Virus record (IMG/VR): IMGVR_UViG_3300042291_000296
Location: 1-62,265 of that record
Origin: a virus
Strand: one strand, 5' to 3'
Length of the DNA stretch: 62,265 bases
Shown here: positions 1 through 6,683 of the stretch, piece after piece
How the letters are laid out: every line of letters begins with the position of its first letter
How positions within the stretch are numbered: the stretch's first letter is position 1
Translations under genes and position numbers: made by a program
Notes under the pieces: generated by a model
Database searches by the model: none
What the model saw: only the letters and a program-made list of their open reading frames with translations
What the model was told of the DNA's origin: nothing

Positions 1-48
1 GGTCCCAGACCAGCTCCGATGATTAAGGTAGTAAAGAAACCTAATTAG
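1..48 (+). CDS. Small basic protein, C-terminal fragment
   Basis: The reading frame is open from base 1 and encodes the last 15 residues (ending VVKKPN) of the protein whose complete copy lies at 61916-62095. It is partial only because the contig begins inside the terminal repeat. The function is unknown. Confidence 0.75.
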   Translation, partial: GPRPAPMIKVVKKPN

Positions 49-219
49 TGCATTTGTAAAAAAGTTGCATGAAGATACTGATATTACAGGTAGCAACACC
101 TAATATAAAGGATTATTCTGTTTACTCTATCCCAATAAATATAAATTATTCTATCAAGTGGGACTATGATTTTTTACTTTATACATCTAAAGAAGAAGAG
201 CTAAATTATCATCCTGCTT
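1..219. repeat. Left copy of the terminal direct repeat
   Basis: Bases 1-219 match 62048-62265 almost exactly. The differences are a cluster of substitutions plus a one-base length change at about 50-68, and A92 versus G, which is synonymous in the overlapping glycosyltransferase codon for Val. It covers the end of a small basic gene and the first 50 codons of the glycosyltransferase gene. This is what an assembled circular or terminally redundant phage genome shows. The mismatches suggest strain variation rather than a perfect duplicated end. Confidence 0.9.
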
Positions 220-770
220 GGCTAAAGATAACGGCTTTTTACAACATAAATGTTGACAAGTATGACTGGATTTGGGTTTTAGATGCTGACGCTGTTATTA
301 ACAATGAAAAAATCAAACTAGAGGACATAATTAGTGATTGCAATAGGCCAATTATTATTTCAGAAAATGGAGAAAATGGAGGCAGGCATTTAAACAGTGG
401 ATCGGTTTTAATCAAGAGTGAGTTTGTCAAAGAGTTACTACTTAAGTATGAGGAATGTGTTAGTAAGGACTATGTATTTTTAAACAAGCGATTTTGGGAC
501 CAAGAGTTAATAAACGATTGGTATGAAGAGAGCCCAGAACATTTCTCAGTCAGAAAGATGAAAGAGTTAAACTCACACTGGAGGATATATGGAGCGAGCA
601 AGGAGCATTGTTTAGAGCATGGGATTGATTATATACCTACTTACAATCAAGAGAAAAATTTGATACATCACTTTATGTCACTTCCGAGAGACATAAGAAT
701 TAATTGGATGAAGAATAATTGGATGTATAAACAAATAGATTTATTAAAAAAAATTAATATCTTTGTATAA
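69..770 (+). CDS. Putative glycosyltransferase (GT-A, GT34-like)
   Basis: The 233-aa protein has a DxD motif (D72-A-D74 in WVLDADAV) after a hydrophobic strand, and LNSGSVLIK at about 108-116. This combination is typical of nucleotide-sugar-dependent GT-A enzymes of the GMA12/MNN10 kind. HHF near residue 208 may be the late metal ligand. There is no signal peptide or membrane segment, so it should act in the cytoplasm on DNA, virion protein or cell-envelope precursors; the substrate cannot be read. It is preceded by a degenerate -7 box (49-56). It starts 21 nt after the previous stop and ends in TAATG, overlapping the next gene. Its first 50 codons recur at the contig end. Confidence 0.7.
   Translation: MKILILQVATPNIKDYSVYSIPININYSIKWDYDFLLYTSKEEELNYHPAWLKITAFYNINVDKYDWIWVLDADAVINNEKIKLEDIISDCNRPIIISENGENGGRHLNSGSVLIKSEFVKELLLKYEECVSKDYVFLNKRFWDQELINDWYEESPEHFSVRKMKELNSHWRIYGASKEHCLEHGIDYIPTYNQEKNLIHHFMSLPRDIRINWMKNNWMYKQIDLLKKINIFV
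758..765 (+). promoter_or_regulatory. Bacteroidota -7 promoter box (TATCTTTG)
   Basis: This is an exact TAnnTTTG match ending 4 nt before the ATG at 770. Transcription from it would start at or next to that ATG, giving a leaderless message for the 45-aa gene and the 536-aa gene after it. Confidence 0.6.
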
Positions 771-907
771 TGGAAGTTTACATAGAAAACAGAATGTCTC
801 ACGGTTTAAACTTAGGTTTTGAATTATTCCAACCAGACGACATATATGACGACTATGAGCTAGAGATCAATTTATTAATAATAAAAATAATAATAGTATG
901 GCACTAA
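770..907 (+). CDS. Small conserved phage protein (45 aa)
   Basis: The frame starts on the A of the previous TAA stop (TAATG) and overlaps the next start by 10 nt. It encodes 45 residues: a pattern LNLGFELFQPDD, then an acidic DIYDDYELE stretch, then a hydrophobic C-terminus rich in Ile. Small proteins with this arrangement are, from memory, common in Bacteroidota phages and prophages. A consensus promoter box lies immediately upstream. The function is unknown. The tight overlap at both ends supports expression. Confidence 0.6.
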   Translation: MEVYIENRMSHGLNLGFELFQPDDIYDDYELEINLLIIKIIIVWH

Positions 908-2508
908 AATTTGGTAGAACATCAGGGATCACATCACGGATAGATCCTAAGACAAACACAATAAAGTACACAGAGGAAGAGCTTGACGCATACAACACGG
1001 CTGTAGGAGCTGAAGTTAAAAGAAAGTCAGATTATGACGCTAGCATGGCGAAGTTTAAAACAGATAGTGATGTTTACTATGGCAGAAACGTAGTAGACAC
1101 AAAAGGAGCAGAGGCAACAGCAAGTTTTCTTAATAAAAATAATTTGAAAACAAGCAAGGGGGAAAATCTTGTAGCTACTGCTGCGAGAGAGGAGACTCAA
1201 GCACAAATTGACAAAAGGTATGATGATGCTATTAAAAGTGGTAAGATGGTACCGTATAATGACCCATCTATAGATGATGAAACTAGAAGGTTTTTAAAGG
1301 GGGCCACCTATGGTGCTGACTTGTCTAGAAGTGCTTTCGATAAGGGCCTTAAGATCAGGAACTATAACGAGGTATATGAAGGTGATTATAATCCTGAGAT
1401 ATGGCTGGCAGACGCTAAGAAAGGTAAAGATAGTAGATATGGTACAGGCTCACACTTTCCAGATAAAGTTGGTATGTATACCAGAGGTGTCACACCTGTT
1501 AAGCCTGCTGCCTATGTACCTGCGAACCTTGGTAAAGAAATTAAAGCAAAGGATGTTGACTGGAAACAAAGCAAGATGGAGCCACTTAAGCCAACGAAAG
1601 TTGATAAAAAGAAATACGGAAAACTAAGACCAGCCAAAGAGGAGGAAGCTCCTACATGGCAGGCTCCTGGTTTAGACAAAAGAAAGAAAGCCACTCATAT
1701 TAAAGCTACTAAAATTTATGCGTCAGAAACAACAAAGAGCGGAAGACATAAGGATTCCAGACTTGGGATTCATAATGCGGCTAGAATAAAACAATCAGAT
1801 GCATCATCGCCTCAGAGAATAAAGTATAACACTGAAAAACGACAATCTGCTGCATACTATGGAAACGAAACTGTAACAGGAGAAAAGATAACAGGAAAGA
1901 CCGCATCCCAATTAGAGAGCTTAAAGCAAGAGGTAAAGGGGGACGTAAAGCGTATGAAAGGAGAGGGTCGAACTCAAGATGCACGAGACGTTCGTGGTGA
2001 CCTACCTCAAATCAGAAAAGCAATCAGGTATGCCAAAAGGGGTGACTTGGGTGTAGGCTCAGTAACAGGGCTTACTATGGAAGGTGATAAGTCAACTCTA
2101 CGTTACTTTACACCAGAGAGAACCAAATTGGCTATGAATGGAGGCGATAAGAAGACAAGGGAAGATGGAGCAATGGCTGGATATAAAGATGTTCAACGGT
2201 ATAACAACAACAAGGCAATGGAGCAATCCTTCAAAGGCCAAGCAGACAACCCAGCCAACAGAAATACCGTTGTAAACCAACAGGAAAAACTTGCCTTTAA
2301 AAACCAACAGGCAAAACTTGCCACCGCAGCAAATACTGTAACCCCATCTTATGGATCTCAGGTGAGGGAAAAGATTAAAACAGACAATCCAACTGCTACT
2401 AAAAGAGAGGTGAGGGCATTAGTTCAAACTAAAAAAGACGCTGACCAAGCTCTAATGAATAAAGTTAATTTAGATATGCAAGCAAAAGACCTGATTCCAA
2501 AAAAATAA
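898..2508 (+). CDS. Hypothetical basic protein (536 aa)
   Basis: The protein is lysine- and arginine-rich throughout, with short charged helices and no recognisable enzymatic motif, signal peptide or membrane segment. Its composition suggests a nucleic-acid-contacting or internal virion protein, but this is inference only. It is the last gene before a strong terminator at 2514, so it closes a short unit with the glycosyltransferase and the 45-aa gene. Confidence 0.75.
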   Translation: MALKFGRTSGITSRIDPKTNTIKYTEEELDAYNTAVGAEVKRKSDYDASMAKFKTDSDVYYGRNVVDTKGAEATASFLNKNNLKTSKGENLVATAAREETQAQIDKRYDDAIKSGKMVPYNDPSIDDETRRFLKGATYGADLSRSAFDKGLKIRNYNEVYEGDYNPEIWLADAKKGKDSRYGTGSHFPDKVGMYTRGVTPVKPAAYVPANLGKEIKAKDVDWKQSKMEPLKPTKVDKKKYGKLRPAKEEEAPTWQAPGLDKRKKATHIKATKIYASETTKSGRHKDSRLGIHNAARIKQSDASSPQRIKYNTEKRQSAAYYGNETVTGEKITGKTASQLESLKQEVKGDVKRMKGEGRTQDARDVRGDLPQIRKAIRYAKRGDLGVGSVTGLTMEGDKSTLRYFTPERTKLAMNGGDKKTREDGAMAGYKDVQRYNNNKAMEQSFKGQADNPANRNTVVNQQEKLAFKNQQAKLATAANTVTPSYGSQVREKIKTDNPTATKREVRALVQTKKDADQALMNKVNLDMQAKDLIPKK

Positions 2509-2513
2509 AAAAT

Positions 2514-2538
2514 AACCCACCAATCGGTGGGTTTTTTG
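2514..2538 (+). terminator. Intrinsic terminator after the 536-aa gene
   Basis: A perfect 8-bp stem AACCCACC/GGTGGGTT with loop AATC is followed by a T run. It separates the upstream unit from groEL. The TTG inside its T tract (2536-2538) also sits 21 nt before the groEL -7 box, where a -33 element belongs. Confidence 0.85.
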
Positions 2539-2559
2539 TTTTATATGATAAAATTTTAC

Positions 2560-2567
2560 TAAATTTG
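2560..2567 (+). promoter_or_regulatory. Promoter box of the chaperonin operon (TAAATTTG)
   Basis: This is an exact TAnnTTTG box 16 nt before the groEL ATG, with a TTG 21 nt upstream at 2536-2538. It immediately follows a terminator, so groEL-groES appears to have its own transcription start. Confidence 0.65.
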
Positions 2568-2583
2568 ACCAAAATATAATCAA

Positions 2584-4143
2584 ATGATAGTAAAACAAGT
2601 CTATTTTGGTGATGAAGGCCAAAAAAAATTAAAAAACGGCATTAAAATTATCGCTGGGGCGGTAAAGAGCACCTTGGGTGCCAGAGGTCGGACGGTGTTA
2701 ATAGAGTCAGAGAACCACGTAGGTGGTATCACCGTAACAAAGGACGGTGTGACGGTTGCAAAGTCAATCAACCTGTACGACCCGACTGAGAACTTGGCTG
2801 TAATGATGATGCGTCAGGCGGCTGACAAGACATCTACAGTAGCTGGTGACGGCACGACTACATCGATCGTGTTGGCAGAGGCCATAATCAATGCAGCAGA
2901 CAATCACGTTGACTCAAACACTAATGTGATAGAGGTGATACGTGAGATCAACGACATCACGGCATCTGTTGTGGCTAGGCTCAGTAAGATCAGCAAGAAG
3001 GTCACTGGCAAGAAGCTGTGTGACGTGGCATCGATCAGTTCAAACAACGACAAGCAGATCGGCAAGATGATCTCTGACGCATTCAGCGAGGTTGGCATGG
3101 TTACCGTTGAGAATAGCATGAACTCTGAGACACATGTAGAGATTATTAGTGGGATGAAGATAGACCGTGGATACACGTCTAAGTACTTCATCAACGACCA
3201 CAAGAAGCAGGAGTGTGTGTTAGACAATCCATACGTACTGATCACCGACCACGAGATAAACAACCTATCAAACTTAGAGTCTATACTTGCACCAATTGTT
3301 AGTCAGGGAAGGTCGTTATTGATCATAGGCACGCTTGGACAGAACGCAGTGAACACATTAAATGTGAACGTGGCACAGGGCAAGATCAAGGCGTGCAACA
3401 TCATACCACCATCGTTTGGATACAGGAAGAAGGACCTACTAGAGGACCTAGCCGTAGCACTTGGCGGTACGTACCTCTCTGAGGACACTGGAGACGACCT
3501 AACACTTATTTCTATGTCTGACCTAGGAAGGGCATCAAAGGTTATCGTAAAGAAGAACATGACGGTATTTATGAATACATCAGAGATGAAGGATGCCATC
3601 GACATGAGGGTATCTGACCTGAAGCACCAGATATGGGAGACCACAGACGCAAACGACAGAGAGTTCTTAAAGGAAAGGATTGCAAACATATCTGGAGGTG
3701 TTGGCGTTATATATGTTGGTGCACTTAGTGACATCGAGCAGAAGGAGAAGAGGGACAGGATCGATGACGCTGTGTGTGCGGTTATGGCTGCGATGGAGGA
3801 CGGGATACTTCCTGGCGGAGGTGTTGCACTACTGAACTGCTTAGACTTAGTGATGGGTGAGAGCATAGCTCAGAACATAATGTTCGATACGTTGAGCGCA
3901 CCATTTGATCAGATACTTATAAATGCAGGCAAGGACCCACACGTTATCAAGCTAGAGTTGGCAGGCATGGGCGAGGGCTATGACGTGAAGAACGAGGTGT
4001 ACGGTAACATGATGAAGATGGGCATTATAGACCCAACGAAGGTTACGAAGAACGCACTGCTTAACGCTGTATCTGTGGCAACAACAATTATGAGTACAAA
4101 CGCAATTATAACAAACATAAGAGACTATGAAGGTTCTAAATAA
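2584..4143 (+). CDS. groEL: Phage-encoded group I chaperonin, GroEL-like
   Basis: The 519-aa protein aligns by eye over the whole GroEL length. It carries STLGARGR near residue 29, TKDGVTVAKS near 58, the ATP-binding AGDGTTTSIVLAEAI near 88, and DRIDDAVCAV...LPGGGVALL near 390-415, so the nucleotide-site aspartates of the family are present. It is about 30 residues shorter than bacterial GroEL and lacks the C-terminal GGM tail. GroEL folds proteins in an ATP-driven double-ring cage; the likely client here is the phage's own capsid or another large virion protein. The groES gene follows with a 17-nt overlap, the reverse of the usual bacterial order. The gene looks less AT-rich than its neighbours. 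Confidence 0.95.
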   Translation: MIVKQVYFGDEGQKKLKNGIKIIAGAVKSTLGARGRTVLIESENHVGGITVTKDGVTVAKSINLYDPTENLAVMMMRQAADKTSTVAGDGTTTSIVLAEAIINAADNHVDSNTNVIEVIREINDITASVVARLSKISKKVTGKKLCDVASISSNNDKQIGKMISDAFSEVGMVTVENSMNSETHVEIISGMKIDRGYTSKYFINDHKKQECVLDNPYVLITDHEINNLSNLESILAPIVSQGRSLLIIGTLGQNAVNTLNVNVAQGKIKACNIIPPSFGYRKKDLLEDLAVALGGTYLSEDTGDDLTLISMSDLGRASKVIVKKNMTVFMNTSEMKDAIDMRVSDLKHQIWETTDANDREFLKERIANISGGVGVIYVGALSDIEQKEKRDRIDDAVCAVMAAMEDGILPGGGVALLNCLDLVMGESIAQNIMFDTLSAPFDQILINAGKDPHVIKLELAGMGEGYDVKNEVYGNMMKMGIIDPTKVTKNALLNAVSVATTIMSTNAIITNIRDYEGSK

Positions 4144-4384
4144 ATATATTATCGTTGATAAGTTAGTAGAAAAAAAGACCACCTCGAGTGGTCTTATAAT
4201 GAGCGGAGACGAGTACAAGGACATGCGCTACCAGTACGGTAATGTCATAAACTTTGGACCTCTAGTTTCTGGTATGGAGATAGGTGACAAGATAATGTTC
4301 GACAGGGTGTCTGGTCACGAGGTCATCATAGAGAACGATAGGATGTTCATTCTTCAAGAGAAGGATGTTGTTTGCGTTCTTTAG
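4127..4384 (+). CDS. groES: Phage-encoded co-chaperonin, GroES-like
   Basis: The 85-aa protein has the GroES pattern: an N-terminal strand (MKVLNKYIIVDKL), a mobile-loop stretch EKKTTSSGLIMSGDE where GLIM stands in the place of the hydrophobic tripeptide that docks on GroEL, then GDKIMFDR, and a closing FILQEKDVVCVL. It should form the lid of the GroEL-like ring. At 85 aa it is shorter than E. coli GroES and T4 gp31. It overlaps groEL by 17 nt in another frame, which implies coupled translation. Its 3' end overlaps the convergent gene 4347-4856 by 38 nt. Confidence 0.9.
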   Translation: MKVLNKYIIVDKLVEKKTTSSGLIMSGDEYKDMRYQYGNVINFGPLVSGMEIGDKIMFDRVSGHEVIIENDRMFILQEKDVVCVL

Positions 4385-4856
4385 ACTCCTTATTAACTCT
4401 TTTTATTGCTATGGCTAGAGTCTTCTGTGAGAATGTAGCGTTAGGTCTAAACACGATGTTTCTTCTTGGCGATTCAGGTATAGGCTCTAGCCCCATTAGT
4501 TTTCGGTAGATACTGGCTACCATCTTCTTTGCCTTAAACGACAGCTCGTACATGTCGTACTCTCCCTTTCTGCGTTCTCTCCACTTGGATATAAATCCGT
4601 CACGCAGCAGTTTATCAAATCTCGCACGATCCCAGCTCATAAATTTAGAGTACTCATGGAACTTAGCCCTGGTGAACAGGTTCTCTGTATATAAAAACAT
4701 CAGCATGTCCATGTCTGCCTGCGACTTTATGCCGTAGTTGTGTATGGCCCACTTGCGTATTATACCCCAATTCTTAAGAAAGTCATATCTAACTTCCTTT
4801 CTGTGGTATACTTTTTCTTTTCTTTTACTTATTACTTGTTTAATATTTGGAATCAT
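4347..4856 (-). CDS. Putative winged-helix DNA-binding protein (169 aa)
   Basis: I place the start at the second Met (4856), because the upstream Met (4889) lies inside a consensus minus-strand promoter box at 4887-4894; this leaves a leader of about 25 nt. The protein is basic and helical. A central region (about 75-125) of helix-turn-helix character ends in YDMYELSFKAKKMVASIYRKL, resembling winged-helix regulators of Bacteroidota phages. It is one of only two leftward genes in the late arm and shares a promoter region with the rightward gene at 4894, so it may regulate that junction. This is inference. Confidence 0.75.
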   Translation of the reverse strand: MIPNIKQVISKRKEKVYHRKEVRYDFLKNWGIIRKWAIHNYGIKSQADMDMLMFLYTENLFTRAKFHEYSKFMSWDRARFDKLLRDGFISKWRERRKGEYDMYELSFKAKKMVASIYRKLMGLEPIPESPRRNIVFRPNATFSQKTLAIAIKRVNKESKERKQHPSLEE

Positions 4857-4861
4857 TTGAT

Positions 4862-4869
4862 TATATTTG
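4862..4869 (+). promoter_or_regulatory. Rightward promoter box (TATATTTG)
   Basis: This is an exact TAnnTTTG box 24 nt before the ATG of the gene at 4894. It faces the leftward box at 4887-4894 on the other strand, so both transcripts would overlap in this short intergenic stretch. Confidence 0.6.
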
Positions 4870-4886
4870 TATTTAAATTTATAAAG

Positions 4887-4894
4887 CAAAGTTA
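4887..4894 (-). promoter_or_regulatory. Leftward promoter box (TAACTTTG on minus strand)
   Basis: This is an exact TAnnTTTG box read on the minus strand, 30 nt before the ATG at 4856. It decides the start choice of the winged-helix gene and overlaps the first base of the rightward start codon at 4894. Confidence 0.6.
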
Positions 4895-5301
4895 TGAAAA
4901 ATAGAAAGACAATGGCAACTACTGAGTTTCCAATGAGAAAAAAAGAAATGGTATCTCCAATGGAATCTTATATGTCGGACATAAATCGTTTTGCAAAACA
5001 AGGAATGCAAGAAGGAATGGAAGAAGGAATGCAAGAAGCTGTAAATGAAAGATTAAACTCTATACCATTTAAGAACTCCTCTATTAACGTATTTGATAAA
5101 AAACGTTACGATATCTCTAGAGAGTTTGACGGACAGGAGGTACCTGGATCATTGACTGTTCGACCTACCCTTTCTGGTGGCACTGTCGAGACAGAGAGAT
5201 TTGACATCCCTGGAGCTGGAACAAGTATGTCAAGAACTAGAAAAAACGCTGAGGGTCAGCCTGTAAGAAGAATTGTAAAAGATAAAAAAATAAACCAATA
5301 A
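4894..5301 (+). CDS. Hypothetical protein with Met/Glu repeat (135 aa)
   Basis: Residues about 35-50 repeat QEGMEEGMQEA, a short amphipathic heptad-like segment. The remainder is polar with a basic C-terminus. No enzyme motif is visible. It opens a run of small rightward genes and has its own promoter box. A small structural or assembly role is possible but not shown. Confidence 0.7.
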   Translation: MKNRKTMATTEFPMRKKEMVSPMESYMSDINRFAKQGMQEGMEEGMQEAVNERLNSIPFKNSSINVFDKKRYDISREFDGQEVPGSLTVRPTLSGGTVETERFDIPGAGTSMSRTRKNAEGQPVRRIVKDKKINQ

Positions 5302-5329
5302 AATTAAATATAACGGCAAAGTTTAGGAA

Positions 5330-5548
5330 GTGATAATTATAAAAAGACACAAGGGATTTGGCGACACTGTCGCTGCAATAACCAAGGCAACTGGTTTAGA
5401 TAAGCTAGCTACTGAAGATTGCGGATGTGGAAAGAGACAAGAGGCATGGAATAGTCCAGACCTATTAATAAATAAAATATTCTATGGGACAGAGCAAGAC
5501 ATCAAAGTTTTACGCAGAGAATCCGAAGGCAGCGGAGAAGAGGCGTGA
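5330..5548 (+). CDS. Small Cys-containing phage protein (72 aa)
   Basis: The GTG at 5330 is the first available start; the core GFGDTVAAITKATGLDKL...CGCGKRQEAWN is a pattern I recognise from small proteins of Bacteroidota phages. Two Cys (CGCG) could bind a metal, but no full zinc motif is seen. The end overlaps the next gene by 65 nt in another frame, an unusually long overlap. Confidence 0.6.
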   Translation: MIIIKRHKGFGDTVAAITKATGLDKLATEDCGCGKRQEAWNSPDLLINKIFYGTEQDIKVLRRESEGSGEEA

Positions 5549-5747
5549 GTACCAGAGGGATTTAAACAAGACGGAGGTACAGAAAAAATACAGGGCCGAC
5601 CACAATAAAGCAAACAGAAAGGCAGGCACATATGGCAACGGTGACGGTGTTGATATGAGTTCAACAAAAAGTGGTAAATTTGTAAAAGAAAAAGCAAGTA
5701 TAAATCGTGCTCGGAACGGATCTAACGGAAAGAGCACAAAAAAATAA
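5484..5747 (+). CDS. Small basic conserved phage protein (87 aa)
   Basis: The protein is strongly basic, with a helical N-terminus (KTSKFYAENPKAAEKRREYQ) and a middle RKAGTYGNGDGVDMSSTKSG. Comparable GDGxDxSHT-type small proteins occur widely in phages, often among structural genes. The function is unknown. The first 65 nt overlap the end of the preceding gene. It is followed closely by the gene at 5752. Confidence 0.7.
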   Translation: MGQSKTSKFYAENPKAAEKRREYQRDLNKTEVQKKYRADHNKANRKAGTYGNGDGVDMSSTKSGKFVKEKASINRARNGSNGKSTKK

Positions 5748-5751
5748 AAAG

Positions 5752-6012
5752 ATGGCATATCAAAAATTACAAGTATCAAGAGTTAGTGCAGTAGTAAATA
5801 GCGACACAGTTGACATTCCATATGTTGGAGATCCGTCATCTGTTTGGCCGTGTATATTATACTCTGGAACTGGTGGAGACATAAGAGTTATGACCGCAGG
5901 TGGTGATGACGTATTGTTTGTGGGTGTACCTGCTGGGTCATTTATGCCCGTACAGGTTATAAGAGTATTTGCTACAGATACAGTTCCTACTGACATTCTG
6001 GCTTGTTGGTAA
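5752..6012 (+). CDS. Small virion protein, spike/decoration-like (86 aa)
   Basis: I choose the ATG at 5752 because the family pattern starts at MAYQKLQ; an upstream in-frame Met at 5707 lies inside the previous gene. The pattern VVNSDTVDIP...LYSGTGGDIRVMTAGGDDVLFVGVPAGSFMPVQVIRVFATDT...LACW is shared by small beta-rich proteins found near fibre and head genes of many tailed phages. It probably forms part of the particle surface or a fibre tip. This is recognition from memory, not a search. Confidence 0.75.
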   Translation: MAYQKLQVSRVSAVVNSDTVDIPYVGDPSSVWPCILYSGTGGDIRVMTAGGDDVLFVGVPAGSFMPVQVIRVFATDTVPTDILACW

Positions 6013-6013
6013 G

Positions 6014-6343
6014 ATGTCTATATCTGCCTCCATATCAGCTGGCGTTGGATCAATTCCAATTGTTGAGAACTCAAGAGTACCTGTTAATACTGATCGTCCT
6101 GTATTGTCAGGTGATTTTTTAGTAGGTACTACAGCTACGTGCAGCGATGGTACTTGGACAAACGATCCAACTGAGTTTAGTTACCAATGGTACAGAGACT
6201 CACGAGAGATACCTCTTGCTTTTATGTCTACGTACTTATTAATAAATTTAGACAGAGGAAAGACCATTAGTTGTCTTGTAACAGCTACTAATGATTTTGG
6301 TAGTGGAGATCAGTTTAGCGATGAAGTTTTTATAACTGAATAA
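6014..6343 (+). CDS. Ig-like domain virion protein (109 aa)
   Basis: I place the start at ATG 6014, one base after the previous stop. The C-terminal 80 residues form a bacterial Ig-like domain: DGTWTNDP, then the core YQWYRDS, then GKTISCLVTATNDFGS. Ig-like domains on phage particles bind carbohydrates or decorate capsids and fibres. The N-terminus (SISASISAG) is low in complexity. Flanking genes encode other small beta-rich particle proteins. Confidence 0.75.
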   Translation: MSISASISAGVGSIPIVENSRVPVNTDRPVLSGDFLVGTTATCSDGTWTNDPTEFSYQWYRDSREIPLAFMSTYLLINLDRGKTISCLVTATNDFGSGDQFSDEVFITE

Positions 6344-6356
6344 ATATATTTTTATA

Positions 6357-6683
6357 ATGATTGGAAAATTCAGTAATCAAGGAGACATAAGTCCAGCTGG
6401 CACTATAATACATACGTGTCCGTTAAACAACATTACTGAAATTACATACATGAGGTTTAATAACTCTGATGCAAATTATATTTTAACTGTGTCTAAGTAT
6501 GACAGCTCTATAGCTGCAAATGTGCTACTTTACGTTAAGAGTCTAACTCTCGGAGACACGATTACTGACAGCATGCTGTACATATTAAATCCTGGTGACT
6601 ATATATACGTAGAGTGCAGCGTAGCTAATACTACATACATCATAACTGGCGAGGACATGCCAAATGTAAACATGATACGATAA
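6357..6683 (+). CDS. Small beta-rich virion protein (108 aa)
   Basis: This beta-rich sequence has alternating polar and hydrophobic residues and an ending LTLGDTITDSMLYILNPGDYIYVECSVANTTYIITG, of a kind seen in small tail- or head-associated phage proteins. No catalytic motif is visible. It ends in TAATG, sharing a base with the start of the tail-fibre gene, so the two are probably cotranslated. Confidence 0.65.
   Translation: MIGKFSNQGDISPAGTIIHTCPLNNITEITYMRFNNSDANYILTVSKYDSSIAANVLLYVKSLTLGDTITDSMLYILNPGDYIYVECSVANTTYIITGEDMPNVNMIR

Noticed and set aside
3303-3866. 187-aa frame antisense to groEL
   Set aside because: It is a shadow of the groEL codons, Ser-rich and without any motif.
5707-6012. 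Longer version of the 86-aa virion protein
   Set aside because: The additional 15 residues lie within the previous gene, and the family pattern begins at MAYQKLQ.
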